A DNA stretch of 64,000 bases from the NCBI GenBank assembly GCA_910584075.1, contig CAJTZI010000004.1:18125-82124 (forward strand), read 5' to 3'. The first letter of the stretch is position 1; every line of letters starts with the position of its first letter. Position numbers and translations under genes: made by a program. The notes beneath the pieces are model-generated. The model ran no database searches. It was not told the DNA's origin and was given only the letters and a program-made list of their open reading frames with translations. This stretch comes from an uncultured Oscillibacter sp. Its GTDB lineage: Bacteria > Bacillota > Clostridia > Oscillospirales > Oscillospiraceae. This document shows positions 24,863-31,780 of this stretch, one piece after another.

Positions 24863-26212
24863 ATGCTGAAGAGCGAGTATTTACAGCGCGTGTACACTGG
24901 GGTCATCACCCGGGACCCCGACCAGCGGGAGTTCCACCAGGCAGTGCTGGAGGTGCTGGAGAGCCTGGATCTCATTATGGACCAGCATCCGGAGTATGAG
25001 GAGCACGGCATCATCGAGACCTTCGTGGAGCCCGAGCGCATGATCTGCTTCCGGGTGCCCTGGGATGACGATCAGGGCCGCGTCCACGTGAACCGGGGCT
25101 ATCGCATCCAGTTCAGCTCCGCCATCGGCCCCTACAAGGGCGGCCTCCGCTTCCACCCCACGGTAAACCTGTCCATTCTGAAATTTCTGGGCTTTGAGCA
25201 GATTCTGAAAAACAGCCTCACGGGCCTGCCCATGGGCGGTGCCAAGGGCGGCAGCGACTTCGACCCCAAGGGCCGGAGCGACGCCGAGGTCATGCGCTTT
25301 TGCCAGAGCTTCATGACGGAGCTGAACCGCCACATCGGCCAGTTTGTGGACGTGCCTGCCGGGGATATCGGCGTGGGCGCCCGGGAGATCGGCTATCTCT
25401 TCGGCCAGTACCGCCGGGTCCGGGGCAGCTATGACGCCGGCGTCCTCACCGGCAAGGGCCTCTCCTTCGGCGGCTCCCTGGTGCGCACCGAGGCCACCGG
25501 CTACGGCCTTTGCTACCTCACCGAGGAGATGCTGAAGTGCATGAGGAAGGAGAGCTTTGAGGGCAAGACCGTGGTGATCTCCGGCAGCGGCAACGTGGCC
25601 ATCTTCGCCACAGAGAAGGCCGCGGCGCTGGGGGGCAAGGTAGTGGCACTCAGCGACTCCAACGGCTATATCCACGATCCTAACGGCATCAGGCTGGATG
25701 TGGTGAAGGACATCAAGCTGGGTCACCGGGGCCGCATCAAGGAATATGCGGACCGGGTTCCCGGCAGCACCTACACCGAGGGCTTCCGGGGCATTTGGAA
25801 CATTCCCTGCGACATCGCCCTGCCCTGCGCCACCCAGAACGAGATCGACGGCGAGATTGCCAAGACCATCGTGAAGAACGGCGCCATCGCCGTGGCGGAG
25901 GGCGCCAACATGCCCTGCCTGCCCGAGGCCATCCGTGTCTTCCAGGAGGCGGGCGTGCTCTTCGCCCCCGCCAAGGCCGCCAATGCCGGCGGCGTGGCCA
26001 CCAGCGGCCTGGAGATGAGCCAGAACAGTATGCGCTACTCCTGGAGCTTTGAGGAGGTAGACCGCCGCCTCCGGGACATCATGGTGAACATCTTCCACAA
26101 CGCCTACAACGCCTCCCAGGAGTGCGGCGTCCCCGGCGACCTGGTGGTGGGTGCCAACATCGCCGGCTTCCTGAAGGTGTCCCAGGTCATGGTGGCCCAG
26201 GGCCTGATCTGA
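24863..26212 (+). CDS. gdhA: NADP-specific glutamate dehydrogenase
   Basis: A 449-residue hexameric-type GDH, full length. The substrate site includes YKGGLRFHPTVNLSILKFLG and PMGGAKGGSDFDPKGRS (catalytic Lys in GGAKGG), then DVPAGDIGVGAREIGYLFGQ, and a Rossmann motif VVISGSGNVAIFATEKA. It makes glutamate from ammonia and 2-oxoglutarate. The A/S-type Rossmann end favours NADPH. AAAGGGGCGG lies upstream of the ATG; a 5' region with TTGTGT and TATCCT/TATATA is a plausible promoter. Single gene with its own terminator. Confidence 0.95.
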   Translation: MLKSEYLQRVYTGVITRDPDQREFHQAVLEVLESLDLIMDQHPEYEEHGIIETFVEPERMICFRVPWDDDQGRVHVNRGYRIQFSSAIGPYKGGLRFHPTVNLSILKFLGFEQILKNSLTGLPMGGAKGGSDFDPKGRSDAEVMRFCQSFMTELNRHIGQFVDVPAGDIGVGAREIGYLFGQYRRVRGSYDAGVLTGKGLSFGGSLVRTEATGYGLCYLTEEMLKCMRKESFEGKTVVISGSGNVAIFATEKAAALGGKVVALSDSNGYIHDPNGIRLDVVKDIKLGHRGRIKEYADRVPGSTYTEGFRGIWNIPCDIALPCATQNEIDGEIAKTIVKNGAIAVAEGANMPCLPEAIRVFQEAGVLFAPAKAANAGGVATSGLEMSQNSMRYSWSFEEVDRRLRDIMVNIFHNAYNASQECGVPGDLVVGANIAGFLKVSQVMVAQGLI

Positions 26213-26260
26213 GCCGGTTTTCTCGAAAAAGACTGGGACTTTCAGTGGAATATCATTCAG

Positions 26261-26295
26261 TCAAGGGGGCAGATGCAGAGCATCTGTCCCCTTGA
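26261..26295. terminator. Hairpin after gdhA
   Basis: 16-bp arms TCAAGGGGGCAGATGC / GCATCTGTCCCCTTGA with one mismatch and a three-base loop. It has no U-tract. The 290 bases beyond it (to 26582) are AT-rich and hold no gene I can support. Confidence 0.6.
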
Positions 26296-26582
26296 CACAC
26301 ATGCGGAAATCCGTTGAAATTGTTAAGATAACATCAGATTATAAACAAAATGTGAACAATCCGAGAAAGCGTTGAGAGCCTGTGCGTCATATGATGTCCT
26401 ATAGACAGCCGTGGTGACGTACGGCCGTATGGAGATTTTCGGGAGCTGGTTTTAATCTGTAAAATTCCCCGGTGTGTTGAATGCTTCATCTAGGACGTTA
26501 TTGATGTTTGTACGGACATATATAATCTTTATGTTATTTCACCTTTCTCTCATATGCCGGTTGGTTTTCCCTCTGAGCTGCA

Positions 26583-26890
26583 TCATATCGTTTTTCCATT
26601 CTGATCTGACGATTGCCAATCTCTCTGCTGGCAAGCCATAAGTGGAAGTTTTGCTATAATCTCAGGGTAACCCCTCCTTTTCTTATTCCCGCTTGCATCA
26701 AACAGCCCTGCATGAATTACCCGATAGATAGCGTCATAGCTCAGCTGTGCTGGGGCTGACTCCATCTGGAGCCGGTTCACAATCTTCTCAAGCCGCCAAT
26801 GCAGGCCCTGAATCAGGCGGCGGATGTATTTCCGCTTTTTCGAACAGCTCAGGACCTGTTTTCGTCCGCACTGTTTTCTCCTCTTTTCGC
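26583..26890 (-). pseudogene. IS30-family transposase fragment
   Basis: About 100 codons in one frame. QCGRKQVLSCSKKRKYIRR, then LSYDAIYRVIHAGLFD and GNKKRRGYPEIIAKLP match the region of IS30 transposases just before the catalytic domain (usual form SYxTIYRAIxxGLF). The helix-turn-helix and the DDE catalytic core are absent, so the element is dead. Confidence 0.65.
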
Positions 26891-26982
26891 AGGCCCTTTG
26901 GGCCGATGACGGACTGTGCGGATGCTGCTTTGGTTGGTTTCGTCGAAGTTTCCGACTGACGGTGGATGGAGCCCACCCAATC

Positions 26983-27133
26983 TCAAGGCCGGTCTTGCGG
27001 ATTTTCGAGCAAATTTCAGCCGGATGCGAGGCAAAAATTTGCAGGCGTACTGGCGTACGGCAAAATTTTTAACGATGCAGGCGGCAAAATTTGCCGAAAA
27101 GACGTGCGCGTGGGCTTATGTGAACAGGCCCTA
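26983..27133 (-). repeat. Dispersed palindromic element, copy 2
   Basis: Read on the minus strand, it begins TAGGGCCTGTTCACAT and contains GTTAAAAATTTTGCCG and CCTGCAAATTTTTGCCTCGC, shared with copy 1 (3026-3190). It lies beside the IS30 fragment and 110 bp from copy 3. Confidence 0.55.
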
Positions 27134-27243
27134 AGGAGGAGCACTTCGGCGTCAGGATGGGGTGGGCCAAGATTGTGTGCGGCTATGGGGCCCGGAACCG
27201 TCAGTGCATCGGAGCGCGGTGCCCGTTCTTCGGGGCGAATCAC

Positions 27244-27326
27244 TAGAGCTTGTTTGAAAAATGTCAAAACGCCGTCTTGGGACGTCTCTTTCCGACCGTA
27301 TTCCGCCAAGTTTCAAGCAAGGCCCA
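27244..27326 (+). repeat. Dispersed palindromic element, copy 3 (short)
   Basis: An 83-bp near-palindrome beginning TAGAGCTTGTTTGAAAAATG and ending CAAGTTTCAAGCAAGGCCCA. It is a short form of the same family with the core deleted; the centre GTCTTGGGACG is itself self-complementary in part. Confidence 0.55.
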
Positions 27327-27441
27327 GGGGACACATAGAAAAAGTCATATAAAGAACGCAACTTTTTTCATCCGATTCCGTCTATATAGGTGAGAACACC
27401 GTATGGAAGAGCGGAAAAGAGAAGTAAAGGAGGTTCACAGC

Positions 27442-28389
27442 ATGAAAAAGCGCATTGGAGGCATTTTCCTGACCGCAGTATTGGTGCTGACTCTGCTCAC
27501 CGCCTGCGGCGGCAGTGCCAAGGTGAGCAACGGGAGCAAGAGCTTTGCTGCCGGGGATTCCTCCGCCCCCATGGACATGGCCCCGGCGGCCGCGGAGGAC
27601 AGCGGCGGCATGGAGTACGGCTTTACGGACTCCGCCTCCACAGGCGGTGCGGAGGCGGCCCTGCGGGACGCCAAGATGATCTACACCGCCAATCTGGAGA
27701 TGGAGACCACCGCCTTTGACGAGGCCGTGGAGGGCCTTGGCCGTCTGACGAAGGAGGTGGGTGGCTACTACGAGGACAGCTCCCTGCGCACCGGCGGCAG
27801 CGGCTACCGCTGGGCGGACTACACCGTCCGCGTTCCCGCGAAGAACTATGACGAGTTTCTCTCCCGGGCCGGGGCGCTGTGCAACCTGACCTGGCGATCC
27901 GAGAGAGCCGAGAACGTGACGGAGGCCTACTACGACACGGCAGGCCGCCTGAAAACCCAGCAGATCAAGCTGGAGCGGCTCCAGGAGCTCCTCAGCCGGG
28001 CGGAGGCCATGGAGGACATCATCACCATCGAGTCCGCCATCTCAGAGACGGAGTACCAGATCGAGAGCCTCTCCGGCACCCTGCGCCACTACGACGCCCT
28101 GGTGGACTTTGCCACTGTCAGCGTCAACCTCCAGGAGGTCTACAAGCTCTCCAGCGTGGAGGAGGCCCCGGACAGCTTCGGCGCCCGGATGGGCTCCGCC
28201 TTCACCGCCGGATGGGCGGCCTTTGCCGACGGCGTGGAGAATCTGGCGGTGGGCCTGGCGTACAGCTGGATGTGGCTGCTGGTGCTGGCGGTAATCGCGA
28301 TGGTGGCAATCCGGGTGCTCCGCGGGAAAAAACGGGGATTCCACTGGCCCGGACGCAAAAAAACGGATGACAATCCGCCGCAGACCTGA
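27442..28389 (+). CDS. DUF4349 lipoprotein
   Basis: A 315-residue lipoprotein. Signal peptide with lipobox LLTACGG, a low-complexity Ser/Ala/Gly linker to about residue 85, a DUF4349 domain (about 90-255: YTANLEMETTAFDEAVEGLG, YTVRVPAKNYDEFL, then a coiled coil KTQQIKLERLQELLSRAEAM), and a C-terminal transmembrane segment (about 275-300). Function unknown; a surface sensor or anti-sigma-like role is seen for some relatives. ATG 27442 has AAAGGAGG upstream. Confidence 0.85.
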   Translation: MKKRIGGIFLTAVLVLTLLTACGGSAKVSNGSKSFAAGDSSAPMDMAPAAAEDSGGMEYGFTDSASTGGAEAALRDAKMIYTANLEMETTAFDEAVEGLGRLTKEVGGYYEDSSLRTGGSGYRWADYTVRVPAKNYDEFLSRAGALCNLTWRSERAENVTEAYYDTAGRLKTQQIKLERLQELLSRAEAMEDIITIESAISETEYQIESLSGTLRHYDALVDFATVSVNLQEVYKLSSVEEAPDSFGARMGSAFTAGWAAFADGVENLAVGLAYSWMWLLVLAVIAMVAIRVLRGKKRGFHWPGRKKTDDNPPQT

Positions 28390-28392
28390 TAA

Positions 28393-28427
28393 AATTGAGA
28401 GAGGCGGAGCAGCCGCCTCTCTCAATT
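28393..28427. terminator. Hairpin between DUF4349 and MBL-fold genes
   Basis: Perfect 15-bp arms AATTGAGAGAGGCGG / CCGCCTCTCTCAATT, loop AGCAG. No U-tract; it may attenuate read-through into the next gene, whose ribosome site is 10 bases away. Confidence 0.5.
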
Positions 28428-28448
28428 GATTTACAAGGAGGACTTGCC

Positions 28449-29057
28449 ATGAAGCTCACCTGGCTGGGACACGCCTGTTTTTTGCTGGAGCAGGATGGAT
28501 ATGCCATTTTGCTGGACCCCTACACCGGCGTGGAGGGTTACCCGCCTCTGGAGGCCGCCGCGCATCAGGTGTTTTGCAGCCACCAGCACTTTGACCACAA
28601 CGCCGTGGAGGCGGTGCGGATGCTGCCTGCCCGGGAGAGCCCATTCACCGTCCGGGAGGTCCCCGCGTTTCACGACACCCAGGGCGGCACACTGCGGGGA
28701 GAGAATACCATCCGGGTCTTTTCCGCCGCCGGAGTGTCCGCGGCCCACCTGGGGGACCTGGGGCACCAGCTCTCGGTGGAGCAGATTGCGGCCGTGGGGC
28801 CGGTGGACCTGGTGATGGTCCCCGTGGGCGGTACATACACCGTGGACGCCGCCGGGGCGAAGCAGGTCTGTGAGGCCCTGGCACCCACATGGATCGTCCC
28901 CATGCACTACCGCCACGCCCCCTTCGGCCTGCCCAACGTGGGTACTGTCGGGGATTTCCTGGCCCTGTGGCGGCCGGAGCAAATCCATCGCCTGGAGGGG
29001 CCATCGCTGGAGCTGCCTCTGCGTTCCCCCGGCGTGTGGGTGCCGGAATTCGTATAA
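28449..29057 (+). CDS. Metallo-beta-lactamase-fold hydrolase (UlaG/UPF0173-like)
   Basis: A 202-residue MBL-fold protein of the UlaG-like group: WLGHACFLLEQDGYAILLDP at the N terminus, metal motif SHQHFDHNAVEAV, VPVGGTYTVDAAGAKQVCEA and IVPMHYRHAPFG near the end. It would use Mn or Zn to hydrolyse an unknown phosphodiester, lactone or similar substrate. ATG 28449 has AAGGAGGAC upstream. Confidence 0.85.
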   Translation: MKLTWLGHACFLLEQDGYAILLDPYTGVEGYPPLEAAAHQVFCSHQHFDHNAVEAVRMLPARESPFTVREVPAFHDTQGGTLRGENTIRVFSAAGVSAAHLGDLGHQLSVEQIAAVGPVDLVMVPVGGTYTVDAAGAKQVCEALAPTWIVPMHYRHAPFGLPNVGTVGDFLALWRPEQIHRLEGPSLELPLRSPGVWVPEFV

Positions 29058-29063
29058 TGATGA

Positions 29064-29096
29064 AAAGAGCGGCCCGGTTACACCGGGCCGTTTCTC
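29064..29096. terminator. Bidirectional terminator
   Basis: Stem CGGCCCGG / CCGGGCCG, loop TTACA, followed by TTTCTCTTTATT; A-rich on the other side (GATGAAAAGAG). Between convergent genes. Confidence 0.7.
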
Positions 29097-29109
29097 TTTA
29101 TTATATGGG

Positions 29110-29856
29110 TCAAAACACGCACAGTGCTGTAAAACAGGCCCCCTCCGGACCCAGACCCTCCACACGGCAGGCCTCTCCCTCCCGCAGGCCCAGAATCCGC
29201 AGCTCCTCGCCCAGGGTGGCCTCCTTGCTGTAGTTGATGTAAAACTCCCGGGGGATGCGCGGCTGGAGATCCGCCGGCAGATAGTCCCAGACAATGTCCC
29301 CGTAGTTGGCGCTGTACACATGGCCGTTGCCGTCCAGGTCGGACCAGCGGATGGTCCGGATGCCCAGCTCCTCCGCCTCCTTCCGGGGCAGGACGATCTT
29401 TCGGGGCTCCGGGCAGTTGATCTCCTTGGGGCACACGGTCAGGGGCTTGGCGGTGAAGGAGCCGGGGCGCAGGATCTTTCTCGTCACCGGGTCCACCAGA
29501 ATCCAGTCGCTGCGGATGGAGGCGCACAGCCGTCCCTCCTGGTCCGCCATCTCGTATACCCGCTGCATGTGGGCGCCCTTGACGCCGTTTTCCCAGGTGG
29601 TGATGTCCAGCACCTCCCGGGCCCTGGGGCAGCGGTGGATCTTCACCACCATCCGGGAGAGGAGGAAGGCCTCCCGCATCTCCAGCAGCTTCTCGTGGGT
29701 CAGGCCCCGGGCGTCGTAGTCATAGCCGGCGTAGTTGGCCGCCTTGCGCAAAAAGGCGGAGACCCGGGCGTTCTTGTTCCGGTCACAGTCGGCAAAGGTC
29801 AGCTCCTCCTGACGGAAATAGCTGTTTTCCGTCAGCTTGGTCTTAAAAGAATCCAC
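29110..29856 (-). CDS. Acyl-ACP thioesterase
   Basis: A 248-residue double-hotdog thioesterase of the FatA/FatB family. The N-terminal hotdog contains YDYDARGLTHEKLLEMREAF; the C-terminal hotdog contains TIRWSDLDGNGHVYSANYGD, with the catalytic-site Asp, Asn and His pattern. It releases fatty acids from acyl-ACP. Start is a GTG at 29856; the ribosome site (AGGAAG) is rather distant. A 17-base-spacer promoter lies just upstream. Confidence 0.88.
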   Translation of the reverse strand: MDSFKTKLTENSYFRQEELTFADCDRNKNARVSAFLRKAANYAGYDYDARGLTHEKLLEMREAFLLSRMVVKIHRCPRAREVLDITTWENGVKGAHMQRVYEMADQEGRLCASIRSDWILVDPVTRKILRPGSFTAKPLTVCPKEINCPEPRKIVLPRKEAEELGIRTIRWSDLDGNGHVYSANYGDIVWDYLPADLQPRIPREFYINYSKEATLGEELRILGLREGEACRVEGLGPEGACFTALCVF

Positions 29857-29894
29857 GGTGTTTCAGACTTCCTTTTCTCCTTGGTGTATGGTAT

Positions 29895-29923
29895 ATGATA
29901 CCACAGATTCCACGATTTTACAA
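29895..29923 (-). promoter_or_regulatory. Promoter of acyl-ACP thioesterase
   Basis: Minus-strand TTGTAA (29923-29918) and TATCAT (29900-29895), spacer 17. Confidence 0.65.
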
Positions 29924-29932
29924 CGGTTTAAA

Positions 29933-30072
29933 AATATTGGAGTGCCCAATCGCTCGTCTTATCATGTCTCCTGGGAACAATGCAGGGGCCTCCGACGGTC
30001 CGGCTCTCCCATAGGGCGGGAGGCTGATCTCCGCCTCCACAAAACATCTCCGAATTGGACACTCCCAATATT
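29933..30072. repeat. MITE-like element with 21-bp inverted ends
   Basis: A 140-bp segment bounded by AATATTGGAGTGCCCAATCG and, inverted, AATATTGGGAGTGTCCAATTCG. No coding frame. It sits directly upstream of the thioesterase promoter and differs from the TA-bounded family. Confidence 0.55.
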
Positions 30073-30177
30073 GTCCCTCTTTTCAAAAGGGGCCGCCGGG
30101 ACGACCCCGGCGGTTTTCGGAACAGCAGCTTGACGCGGCAACCATAGCAGCCGGTTTGACGGGCTTGGAGCTTTGCG

Positions 30178-30562
30178 TCAATCCAAATCACATGAAACCG
30201 CACCTAAAAAAGTCACCGGCGCATTGGGATTGGGAGTGCTCGCTTCTGGGGAATACTTGTAGTCATAGATCAGAATCGCCGCATTGCAGGGCTTTTCCAG
30301 ACCCTGCCGAAAGAGCTTTTTCAGCTCTGGCCCGATATCCGTGCTTTCGGAATAAAGGCGTACCAGCGCCTCTGGATCCGCTGTGAATTCATGCACGCTC
30401 CGCTCCGAAAAATCGGGATCAAACGGATAAGACGTCACACCCGTCAAAAAAATCCCGGCTGAGGGGAGGGATGCCGCACCCGGCCAAGTCAAAGTATTCC
30501 CAGAAAGCCTTCTCGGTTTCAAATACGCCCGCCCATACGGATACCATACCTTCCTGCTCCAT
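30178..30562 (-). pseudogene. Imm22-like immunity protein, frameshifted
   Basis: Two frames together give a 128-residue Imm22-type protein: first MEQEGMVSVWAGVFETEKAF, then SYPFDPDFSERSVHEFTADP and NAAILIYDYKYSPEASTP. The break coincides with a run of seven T (minus strand; 30446-30452); six T would restore one continuous frame. Imm22 proteins neutralise polymorphic toxins. The ATG at 30562 follows directly the TGA of an upstream toxin-like remnant. Confidence 0.65.
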
Positions 30563-30713
30563 TCAAAATTCCTCCTCCGCAGATTTCCGTTGATCAGGCG
30601 GCTGCCCCTGGGGAAGGGAGCTGCCCGCTTTGAACATTGGAAGGATTGCGTTTGTCAAATGGCATTGAGCAATATCAATTTGAAGGGGATAGAAGGTTTC
30701 CGCCGTAAGGCTC
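30563..30713 (-). pseudogene. C-terminal tail of a possible polymorphic toxin
   Basis: About 48 codons open into the HAD gene end. The tail reads TFYPLQIDIAQCHLTNAILP and ends SAEEEF, with the stop codon touching the Imm22-like ATG, as in toxin-immunity pairs. Everything upstream has been replaced by the HAD gene. No toxin fold can be assigned from so short a piece. Confidence 0.4.
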
Positions 30714-31505
30714 TCACGCCCCCAGCTCTGCCAGCAGCTTCTCCAGCACAGGGAGCACGCCTTCGCACTGGCGGGGGAACCGCTCACGCAGGGCGGGGAC
30801 GGCGGAGGCCATCAGCCAGGGAGTTCCGGCGGCCTCCAGCATGGGCACGTCGTTCCAGTTGTCGCCGAAGGCCATGGCCTCCCCCAGGTCCACCCCCAGG
30901 GAGCGGCAGAGTCCCCGGAGGCCCGTGCCCTTGTCCGCCAGGGTGAAGTCCAGCCAGATGGGACCGGCCTCTGCCATGTGGAATGTCCCCCCCCACCGCG
31001 GGCCCAGGGCCTCCGCCGCGGCAGCGGGGCTGGGGCAGCAGGCGGAGACCTTGATGATCTCCTCCCGAATGTCCTCCGCCCGCTCCACCGGCCGGACCAG
31101 ATTGCCGGTCCAGTGCCGGAAGTCCGCCGCCAGCTTTTCCGGCCAGCGGGGGAGATAGGAGATGTTCTGGCCGGAGACCAAGGCATGGGACTCCGGCAGG
31201 GACATGATGTCCCCGATGAGCGCCAGGGCCTCCTGCCGGGGCATGGGGGTTTTGGAGAGGACCGGAGCCGGCTCCTCCGCACCGGGGCCGAAGACCGCGG
31301 CGCCGTTCTCGCAGAGAAAGCAGACCTCGTCCGCAACCGGGGCGAAGAGCTGCCGCATGGAGTGGTACTGCCGTCCGGAGGCGGGGCAGAACAGCACCCC
31401 GGCGGAGCGCAGGCGGCGGATGAGGCCGAACAGGGCCAGGGGCAGGGACGTCTCCCCGTAGGAGAGCAGGGTGCCGTCAATATCGCTGGCAATCAGTTTG
31501 ACCAT
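30714..31505 (-). CDS. HAD-superfamily phosphatase, Cof type
   Basis: A 263-residue Cof-type (subclass IIB) HAD phosphatase. Motif I IASDIDGTLLS, motif II PASGRQYHSM, motif III Lys in TLADKGTGLRGL, motif IV MAFGDNWNDVPMLEAAG; all catalytic residues are present. It probably dephosphorylates sugar phosphates or nucleotides. The upstream 200 bases (31506-31711) are AT-rich with no further gene. Confidence 0.9.
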   Translation of the reverse strand: MVKLIASDIDGTLLSYGETSLPLALFGLIRRLRSAGVLFCPASGRQYHSMRQLFAPVADEVCFLCENGAAVFGPGAEEPAPVLSKTPMPRQEALALIGDIMSLPESHALVSGQNISYLPRWPEKLAADFRHWTGNLVRPVERAEDIREEIIKVSACCPSPAAAAEALGPRWGGTFHMAEAGPIWLDFTLADKGTGLRGLCRSLGVDLGEAMAFGDNWNDVPMLEAAGTPWLMASAVPALRERFPRQCEGVLPVLEKLLAELGA

Positions 31506-31711
31506 GGAGAAAGACCTCGTTTCCCGTATTTACCGTATCAAACCATACCACAAAATCCCTCTGGTTTCCACTGTGCAATTGACAGAATTTTTTCCGGTTC
31601 TCCGCGTTTTTTTCGAGATTCGTGCTGTAAACCGCTGGAAATCCGCCGGAAGTGTCCTGTGTGCATGTGATTATGTTCGTTTTCTGGACACGCCCTGTCC
31701 GTTTTTTTCGC

Positions 31712-31740
31712 TTGCGCCCCAGGGGAATCAATAGTATAAT
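31712..31740 (+). promoter_or_regulatory. Promoter of GTPase-nuclease fusion operon
   Basis: TTGCGC (31712-31717) and consensus TATAAT (31735-31740), 17-base spacer, 40 bases before the start codon. Confidence 0.7.
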
Positions 31741-31780
31741 GAACCAATTGTACTTCATTTTACAGAAGAGGGGGGCCGGT

